Assembly (NCBI GenBank): GCA_021432635.1 | Contig: MU270016.1 | Span: forward strand, 187,608-251,607 | DNA length: 64,000 bases | Source of the DNA: Thozetella sp. PMI_491 | Taxonomy: Eukaryota > Ascomycota > Sordariomycetes > Chaetosphaeriales > Chaetosphaeriaceae | Reading direction: 5' to 3' | Notes under the pieces: model-generated | What the model was told of the DNA's origin: nothing | The model's input: only the letters and a program-made list of their open reading frames with translations | Database searches by the model: none | Position numbers and translations under genes: made by a program | Shown here: piece after piece, positions 56,724 through 64,000 of the stretch | Position numbering within the stretch: position 1 is the stretch's first letter | Layout: every line of letters starts with the position of its first letter

Positions 56724-57624
56724 TTACAGGCACTGCGAGTAGTAGGCATTGCTCTGCTTACAAGTTCCAGAAGCGCAACAGGTAGCCCCAGTCCAACCAA
56801 TTCCGCCGCACTGGCCATAGAGTGCTGAGCAGCTACCTGAACCACTACCTCCGCCAGATGATCCGCCACCCCCAGAGGAGCTCCCAGTGTTGCTGACTGT
56901 CTGCTGGGCGGACCCGCTTCCACTCCACCCTTCAACCGCCATGACCTGGTAGTTGAACGTACCCAAATTCATTCCGTACGATGCCCACTGCTGGAAATGG
57001 TTTTGGATGGTAATAGTGCCGCTGGTTCTGGGAGTGTTTCGGATAGAAATGTACTGGTTGAATGTGGCGGTCCCGACAATGGACGGTTGGTTGACGCGCT
57101 GGTTCTCCCAGACCGTGTAGGTTGCTCCATCACTAGTGAAGGTCCCCTTGATCACACCCTGTGTAGGTGGATTGGTATAGGATTCCATAACGTAATATTC
57201 TACCAGGGGGCTGGTAGTCCACCCATAGGCGGTGAGCAGGCCAGTTCCGCTCGAGGTTGAGAAGGAACCTCCAAAGGTAATAGGACTGTGGCGTGTCTCG
57301 ATTAGCGGCCAAGCTACCTAGCTAGAAATACGTTTGGGGGCCTCACGCGGTGGTTCCCGTCTTCCAGCCTACTCCGACCACGAAATCATTCGCATTGCTC
57401 CAAGAAACCGAGAATCCCGTGCTTGACGGGGAATAGTTCACTGTTCCGCCGGTCGTGTAGTCTTGATTATAGTCTATAGCAGAGCGGCGGACAAGAGGAT
57501 CGAACGGCTGTAGAACGAAGTCATGGGGACCACGTTCCGTGAGGTTTGTCGGAGTAAAGTCGGCAGGTAGGGCAGAGGATACAGCCGCACCGGCCAAGGA
57601 AATCAGGAGGGTGTTAAGGATCAT
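56724..57624 (-). CDS. GH11 endo-beta-1,4-xylanase with CBM1 (279 aa)
   Basis: Two exons, 57624-57347 and 57285-56724, joined by a phase-2 intron (GTGAGG...CCACAG). A signal peptide ([20 protein letters not shown]) and a propeptide with RR are followed by the GH11 jelly roll. Nucleophile Glu is in [11 protein letters not shown] and the acid/base Glu in [12 protein letters not shown] Gly/Ser linker leads to a C-terminal cellulose-binding CBM1: [19 protein letters not shown]...YYSQCL, with its three aromatic face residues. The enzyme cuts xylan outside the cell and the CBM holds it on plant walls. A TATA box (57713-57721) and two GGCTAG motifs precede it. The gene is complete. Confidence 0.95.
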
Positions 57625-57712
57625 GGTGACAACAACGGAAGCAGCCAGCTAGAGCAGTAAAGTAGCGAGCTAACAGACAAACTACGCGATACGGTGGTGC
57701 CCTCCGTATAAC

Positions 57713-57721
57713 TTTATATAG
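57713..57721 (-). promoter_or_regulatory. TATA box of the xylanase gene
   Basis: The minus strand reads CTATATAAAG about 90 bp upstream of ATG 57624, followed by TATACGG. Position and sequence fit a core promoter. Confidence 0.6.
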
Positions 57722-57731
57722 TTTGCTAGGT

Positions 57732-57857
57732 CTAGCCACTTCTAACTCACCTCCACAGCTATACCTAATTGAGAGAATTATCGGGTTCAGACTGCGAAGT
57801 GCTGAAGTTGTGCACAGGCACCGGCCCATGGGGCCTTCATTCCGGTCAAGGGGCTAG
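57732..57857. promoter_or_regulatory. Two XlnR/Xyr1-type GGCTAR motifs
   Basis: CTAGCC at 57732-57737 is GGCTAG on the minus strand, and GGCTAG occurs on the plus strand at 57852-57857. Both fit GGCTAR, the site used by the XlnR/Xyr1 xylanase activator. They lie about 110 and 230 bp upstream of the xylanase start. A 6-mer pair can occur by chance. Confidence 0.4.
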
Positions 57858-59773
57858 GGGCAATGGATATCTGGAGATCAGTGCTAACCCCATAGGCCCG
57901 AGGCACATCCATTTGACCTTGAAGTTCTTAGGGTTCCTAGCATCAATGCTACCTGATGGCGTGGCTCTGTGGAGCATGTAGCATTCCAGTTGCCCGTACC
58001 AAACTTGAGAATAGTTTCCACACAACCTGATTCGGAACAGAGATCCATCTTTACATCCGGAAAGGACCCGTCATAACGCGTAGTCTGAGCGGTGCGGCGC
58101 CACCCACTTTCGCCCGAGTGTACGCAGTTCTCCGTACACAATCTTGATCATAGGTGGATTTATAGGGCCTAGCAAGCAACACTCGTAACAACGTCCTGCC
58201 TCTTAGTTTCCATGCTAACCGTATGCGTCGATAGCAACTACCATATTAACCGTCACTTTTCCCGGCGCGGGGAACCCTGGTGGAAGTGGTGGGGAAGTCC
58301 TACCCGGGTTGCGCTCCAGCCGCTACCAAGTGAGTCTTAACCTTTATTGGTTGGAAACAATAAGGCGATCTGATACCTTCTTGGTAAGTAGGGTAGAGAG
58401 TAATTGTATTTCTTCGTACTATATTGGTCGAGTTGGTCTCAAAATGTAGCATTTGACGTCATCAAACTAGGCGTAAGGGCAAATTTTGATGAGGGAAGAG
58501 CATACCTAGTCTGTTACCAGGTGCCTTCATCGCCAAATTGGGGTTCTTCTCGTTTATATGGTGGTTATAATCGTTATAGCGACGAGAACAACCTGTCATT
58601 GTCAGATATCAGGTTGGGAGTTTCGCAGCGGTCCCCGAGCTAATTCTCTGCACTATAACGGGATGGTAATGGCAATTTTTACCTCCATTAGCGACTTTCT
58701 CCGCGTCGACGAAGAAAATCGGCCACTAAACGAGGATCTCCATATCAGGCCTGCTTGCGCGGTCACGCGGCTAGTAGGACATAGACCTTGATGCGACCTC
58801 TGTGACGTGGTCAAGAGGTGTTAACTGTGAATGTCACAGCTCGGCTGGCTCCGGTCGACAGGATTCCCATGCAAGCCAAACCCAAACTTCTGATAATTTG
58901 GTACACAAATGATCCGAGGTTGGGAAGCCGGACTCGCGTAATATAGCCTGAGAAACCAGGGATCAAGTGCCTCATAACAGCTCACGAAAGAAAAAGCCTG
59001 AAATGTACGTGGACAATAGAGAATCCATCAATTAAAGCCTATCTCTGTTGTAGGGCAGAGTCGTGAATCTAGTCCTAGCAAATTTCCTCATTCCATTTAG
59101 CCTAAATAGAAGGGCACTAGTGGGCGTTAGGCTTGGGGAAGGGAATGTGGAGGGTAGCATTGGAGGTTACGACGATCAGAGCTACCAGGGAACTGCTGGT
59201 GCTTTCATACCGTAGCACTGCTCGCTTCCTTTGAGCGGTCTAGAGTCTAGACACGTACGAAGGAATCAGTTAATATTTGTTAGCATGAAAATATAATGCT
59301 ACCATTCACATTTACTTCGTTATTATAAACCACACAAGAAGATACAGTGGGCTTGCAGGGTCAGCAACGGGCCGAAAGGGCCAGTAACGAGACAAGAGCC
59401 TACGAGGCGGATTATTGGTTATCAAGTCCTCAAATCTAGCTGGTGTCTGTCTAATACCATATTAACAAACATACAGGGATCAATTGTGAGACGGCCCAGC
59501 CCTAAAAAACAACACCACATATAATCGAGAGGCTGTGAAGGTGTAACGAGAACAACCAGCCAACCGGCCAGGGTCTTCAGGGGATTCCTTTACTCAACGC
59601 AACCCTTCATGAGGCAGCGCTGCCTTGACGAAACAGAAGCCGGCCAGTCTCAAGTAGACTCGACCAGACTCCGGCTAATGAGAGTTCACTGCAAATCTCT
59701 TCCCCTCTCAGCCTTCGTAGTAGGAAGGTACGTAACTGCAGCCATCACTACGTATGTACAAGACACCTGTTAG
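57858..59773. other. Gene-poor stretch of about 1.9 kb
   Basis: A minus-strand frame at 58141-57884 has a Cys-containing, protein-like segment (MDLCSESGCVETILKFGTGN) but no start, signal peptide or neighbouring exon; it could be a relic of a small secreted protein gene. Otherwise nothing is seen. Confidence 0.4.
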
Positions 59774-61254
59774 CTATTGGCTGCCCATCTTTCGTGCCGA
59801 GTGCATAGCTGCGATTTCTTCTAACGGACGTGTGACCAGGTCAAACGTCCAGTCCTCGCGCCGTAAGCCAAGATCCTCCACCTTTTTCCAAAACGGGTGG
59901 TCCAATCGGTTGGACGTGATGCCTTTGACCGTCCGTCGGCTGACATCCTGGGGCTCGAACGCCGACTTCTTTCCTGAGGCAAGCAGCTTGGGATGCGGCT
60001 GAATGGTGGCGAATGGATACGGGTTGAAGAAGAAGGGCAACGAGAATCGCTCGCGGTTGGGATTGCCGAAGGCACGGTGGACAGTGGCGGGGAAACGTCC
60101 GTTGGAGAGCACCTCCATGTAGCTGCCGGTGTTGACAACGTAGGCATGCTTCTTGGGAGGCGCGGGTACCCAGATACCGTTTGCGTTCAGAACCTCGAGA
60201 CCCCCAACATCATCTGCGGGTCAAAACAGCATATAAGAATCGGCGTTGAGAGCTCGAACATGCGTCACGCAGGTGCTGGGGAGATCGGCGGTCAGTCATA
60301 CCTTGATAAAGAAGTGTGAAGCCTCCATAGTCCACATGCGGGCTGATTGATGACTGCTCATTAAGCTCCTGGATTGGGTAGTACTGCATTGTGATGTCGG
60401 TGAGGGGGTGGCGGAACGTCTCGTCTAGGTCGGTCTCGTCTAAACCAAGAGCAAGGGCAAATATCTGGAGCATTTTCTGCGCGAAAAGAAACACTTCGTG
60501 GTCTGAGAGAGTCAGAAGGCTCAGGGTTGATATGAGTGTGACTTGTTACCTACAGTATTCGTAGATGACCTTTCGAAATTCAGGCATGGACTGGTCGGGA
60601 AACTGGTTCACAGGCATGGTGCCGGACGGCGCGACATTGACGAAGTGTTGCTCGGGGTTTGTGTAATCACGCCCCAAACTGTAGGAGGCTCTTCGGCTGC
60701 TGCCATCTTTAAATTTGAACGGAAGATAGCCTTTGACCATTTGGCTGTTGTCAACGTGTAGTTTGAGCTGGAAGGTCTCGTCAGCCCTTCATCCGACTAG
60801 TTCAAACCACCAATTATACGTTTCATCGATAAAAGAAATACATACCAGCTCTTCTTGCGACATCCGGAAAAATGTTTTTACGGCCTCCAATGCTTCATCT
60901 GCTTCGTGGTTAGCAGCTTCACCACAAACCCTGCTCCTCCTGGGAAAGTGCTCATCTATGCTTACCCATCTTGCTCGTCGAGACCGGCGGGTTGACGGCG
61001 TAGAAGAACCCTACTTCCTCACAAACTTTGGCTATCTCCTTTGCGATACCCTTGCGAACCTCGAGGTCCGGCGAGAAGATGGCTGAAACATCGACCGTGG
61101 GGATCGAGTCGAACGTTTTCTTGCTGTTTGAGCCTGTCAAAATGGGCCGCGACGCCACATAGCCTCCGGAGCCGTAGTAGACATGGGCCGTGTCTGTACG
61201 ATCTTGGATGTCTCCGATGACGGTGGCAGTCCCTGTGACGACTGCGGTTGCCAT
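59774..61254 (-). CDS. 2-oxoglutarate/Fe(II) dioxygenase, isopenicillin-N-synthase-like (399 aa)
   Basis: Five exons: 61254-60966, 60901-60846, 60767-60554, 60502-60302 and 60213-59774. The N-terminal DIOX_N part (TFDSIPTVDVSAIF, VCEEVGFFYAVN) leads to the double-stranded beta-helix core. The iron triad is HVD in SPHVDYGG plus His in ATVHRAFG; the 2-oxoglutarate-binding RxS is NRERFSLPFF. It should hydroxylate, desaturate or close a ring on a small molecule, using O2 and 2-oxoglutarate, in the cytosol. Relatives range from isopenicillin-N synthase to thymine 7-hydroxylase. The usual NHG after the first strand block is NPP here. Its start codon faces the NCS1 permease 640 bp away, so a shared substrate is plausible. 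Confidence 0.85.
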
Positions 61255-61894
61255 ACTTCCTTTGGAATATGCGCTGTGTATTTGTGATATAGGCGCGTAA
61301 AGCTGCTGGTTAGGTTTCACGGCGTAGGCAGCCAGTAGACCATGTACTGTGCCACTGGTGTTTACTTGTTATTTATGGCCTCATCTACCTTGAACCGAGC
61401 AGGAACGAGAGCACTATTTCCAGGGCTTCCTCGCTCATGACAGAACGATACAATGGTTTGGGCCGGGTGGGTCGGCATTCACTAGAGCGGACAGCCTATC
61501 TCGGCCACGGGTCAGCAAATCTCGGCCGCGGGCGAGTTCCACTTTTCGTCCTTATCTCGACCTCGTCCGCGGCCAATGGCGAGCCACGCCGCCCCGAACG
61601 AAGGGCCAGACCCGTGGTGAGTCCACAATGACCTCGCTAGCTCTAGCTGCCGCGTCCCTCTCTGCCGGGTATAAAGAAGGGGCTTATCTCGTCCGGGTTG
61701 ACAGCTTAGGTTTACCCAGTCCACGCTAGATGTTCTGCTGATAAAGAGCGGCCAATTAGGGCGGGGATGAATGTGATGTGGAAAGCAATGTGGGGAGGAT
61801 TAAAAGTCTGAAGGTGACAATATAAACATCCACTCTTTCGAGTATTCCTCGCAGCTGTGAGCAGCAGGAGTCGCGTGCCCAGCTTACACTCAAA
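61255..61894. promoter_or_regulatory. Divergent promoter, dioxygenase and NCS1 permease
   Basis: 640 bp lie between the two start codons. On the permease side TATAAA (61821-61826) sits about 70 bp before the ATG. No gene is evident. The head-to-head layout suggests joint regulation. Confidence 0.5.
61821..61826 (+). promoter_or_regulatory. TATA box of the NCS1 permease gene
   Basis: TATAAA occurs 69-74 bp upstream of ATG 61895 with a normal fungal spacing. Assigned by sequence and position. Confidence 0.5.
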
Positions 61895-63731
61895 ATGCGT
61901 TCCATCAAGGTGCCCACAAGGAAGCAGCTGGTTGCTCGCTGCACATCGCTATCGGCCTGGGAATTGCCCAAGGAGCCTTCTGCTTTGGCGCCGGACTATG
62001 TGTGGTCCAATAAGGACATGGACCCGGTAGCCCCGGAGGATCAAACATGGACGGCATGGACATGGATGGCATACTGGGCCACTGAGTGCATCAGTCTCGG
62101 CACATGGCAGACGGCTGGCAGCATCCTTAACTCAGGGCTTAGCTGGAGAGAAGCAATTCCTGCTGTAAGTCCGGGCCGAAGATGCATGGAAATCGCACTG
62201 TCGGGCCTCGGTATGCTAATCTTGTACTGGCTAGGTCGCGCTCGGTTCCACGCTGGCAGCGGTCCCTATGGTCTTGAACGGATCTATTGGCGCAGACCTG
62301 CATGTTCCTTTTGCGGTGCTCTTACGATCGTCCTTTGGGTACTATTTCGGCTACTTCGGTGTCATCTCGCGTTGTGTCCTAGCCATGTTTTGGTTGGGCA
62401 GTGTCACGACGAATGGATCCACAGCTTTGACCATCATGATTCAGGCCATTTGGCCATCTTACACGAGCATCCCGAATCATATCCCAAGCAACATGGGCAT
62501 CACCACGCAGGGGATGATCAGGTACGCTTGTCTAAGGGAACCATGCGAGAGGAACACTGACTTACAGACTCATAGCTACTTGATATTTTGGCTGATCCAG
62601 ATGCCGCTGCTCCTAATCCACCCCAAGAAGCTACGGCCGCTGTTTCTCCTCAAGCTTGTGGTGACCCCCACCGCTGCCCTCGCTACCATGGCATGGTGCG
62701 TACACCAAGCCGGCGGCGCAGGCCCCATATTCTCGCAACAAGCCGCCCTCACCGGTGATGCGAAGGCGTGGGCCTTTTTATCCGCCATGTCATCCATCTG
62801 CGGCAGCCTGTCGACGCTCGCCTGCAACATTCCCGACTTCACCCGGTACGCCAAGTCCAGCAAGGGTCAATACGTGCAGCTGCCTTTCCTCCCGTGCGTC
62901 CAGGTGCTGGGGACGCTGGTGGGCATCATTGGTACCTCGGCCACGTACGTGGTCTACGGGCAGCTGCTCTGGAACCCCTTGAGTATCTACTCCCTGTGGA
63001 TCCAAGGCGGTTCAAGCGGCGGGCGCGCAGCGGCATTCTTTTGCGGCTTAGCGTGGAGCATTTCCCAGGTGTGCACGAACATCACGGCGAACTCGATATC
63101 GGCCGCCAATGACCTGACTGTACTCTTTCCACGCTATCTGAACATCCGCCGTGGTTGCATCGTGGCCGCCTTCATTGGCGCGTGGGTGTTCGTGCCTTGG
63201 CGCATCGTCGCCTCGGCCAAGAATTTCTTGTCTTTCATGAGCGGCTACTCCATCTTTCTGGCGCCGATTGCGGGCATCATGTGCGCCGACTATTGGGTCA
63301 TCAAGAGACGCAAGGTAGACATTCCAGCCATGTACGACCCCCACGGACGCTATCGTTATTGGTACGGGATCAATTGGCGAGCGATGCTGGCTTTCCTCGT
63401 GGGCTTTTCTCCCAATCTGCCCGGATTGATCTATACGATAGGCGGCACGACCGGAAGTTCCATCAGCATCTCGGCGGAGGCCAAACATCTCTACAGCTTC
63501 AATTGGCTATTTGGCTTCGTGACATCCATTGCCGTTCACATCGTTGCTAGCTTGCTCTTTCCCGACGCAAACACGCTCGTGGACCAGACGATCTGGACTC
63601 GTGACATAATAGACGCACAACCAGAAAGTCCAGCAATCGAGAAAGGACCTGAGCTTGTTTACAGTCTCGAGGCGGATCCGGAATCTTCGTCAACCTCGAC
63701 GAAGAAAGAGGCCGGTGGTCAGGGTATATAA
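61895..63731 (+). CDS. NCS1-family nucleobase/allantoin/thiamine-type permease (570 aa)
   Basis: Three exons, 61895-62164, 62235-62521 and 62576-63731. About 12 helices follow a short N terminus. Marks of the NCS1 family are DQTWTAWTWMAYWATECISLGTW in helix 1 (split here by position 50-70), GADLHVPFAVLLRSSFG after helix 2, NIPDFTRYAKSSKGQY in the loop after helix 6, and TNITANSISAANDLTVLFP in helix 8. This group (Fur/Dal4/Thi7-like) takes up uracil, allantoin, uridine or thiamine with H+ or Na+ at the plasma membrane; the exact substrate cannot be read from sequence here. The start context (CAAAATGCG) and TATA box are good. The gene looks whole and is divergent from a dioxygenase. Confidence 0.9.
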
Positions 63732-64000
63732 TGATTGGGACTCGTATGTCTACGCTATTGGACGATACTTTTGTCGTCAACGCTCTGTTATTTACTTTTA
63801 GACGGCCTGCTATAACGCATCAAATATTATAAATAAATGTAATGCTTCACTTCCACACCTTGTATGCCCTGGAGCACTGCGCAAGGTGAGGACCTTAGAT
63901 GTGGCCCGTGCCTTGTCGCTTACCTCAGAGCAAGTGCGGCTGACCGAGATGACTTCCAAACGAAGAGCTCAAGAGTCCCACAATCTTATCCCTCAAATCC
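63732..64000. other. 3' flank of the permease gene
   Basis: AT-rich sequence with AATAAAT-like motifs at about 63828-63840 suits a 3' end. No further gene starts within the window. Confidence 0.4.

Noticed and set aside
57884-58141. Minus-strand Cys-containing frame upstream of the xylanase
   Set aside because: It has a protein-like segment but no start, no signal peptide and no exon partners; at best a relic.
1-64000. CRISPR arrays, bacterial-type operons, transposons and virus-derived elements
   Set aside because: None seen. The gene structure is eukaryotic, no regular spacer array is present, and no transposase, reverse transcriptase, capsid or terminal-repeat pair was recognised.

Overview
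The window is nuclear DNA of a filamentous ascomycete (Pezizomycotina, most likely a Sordariomycete). The evidence is short GT-AG introns of about 45-125 bp in most genes, CT-rich promoters, and typical mould families: WSC-domain proteins, Zn2Cys6 regulators, sugar and drug MFS carriers, a GH11 xylanase with CBM1, GH16, GH47 and cytochrome P450. About 20 genes can be modelled. Exon limits were derived by hand from reading frame, splice-site consensus and family similarity recalled from memory; no search was run. I saw no intact transposon, no virus-derived element, no tRNA or rRNA and no CRISPR array.

Left part (1-15.2 kb): the tail of a subtilisin-like secreted protease, an unrecognised Cys/His-rich protein, an MFS sugar transporter with an in-frame TAG in exon 1, a long gene-poor stretch, a small secreted Cys-rich protein, an alpha/beta hydrolase, a secreted GH16 glucanase with Pro-rich ends, and an F-box-like orphan.

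Centre-left (15.5-31.7 kb): the most striking region. Two very large secreted paralogues (about 1968 and 1711 aa) are transcribed divergently from one 1.7 kb spacer. Each joins a PQQ-like beta-propeller, an ASH-like beta-sandwich region, several WSC modules and long Ser/Thr stalks; one copy also carries four apple/PAN-like modules. A membrane-anchored Kelch protein follows. At 48.1-51.7 kb lies a copper-radical (glyoxal-oxidase type, AA5) enzyme with four N-terminal WSC modules. The three WSC genes hold 11 WSC modules and look like cell-wall-tethered oxidative enzymes or sensors.

Centre (32.4-46.3 kb): a two-domain GFA/CENP-V-type zinc protein with an apparent frameshift; a compact set of drug-type MFS pump, divergent AflR-like Zn2Cys6 regulator and P450 that looks like a small specialised-metabolism or detoxification unit; then a GH47 alpha-mannosidase and a RecQ helicase.

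Right part (52-64 kb): a small lipocalin-like protein, a second Zn2Cys6 regulator, a GH11-CBM1 xylanase with XlnR-type GGCTAR motifs upstream, and a divergent pair of a 2-oxoglutarate/Fe(II) oxygenase and an NCS1 nucleobase-type permease that may form one uptake-and-oxidation unit.
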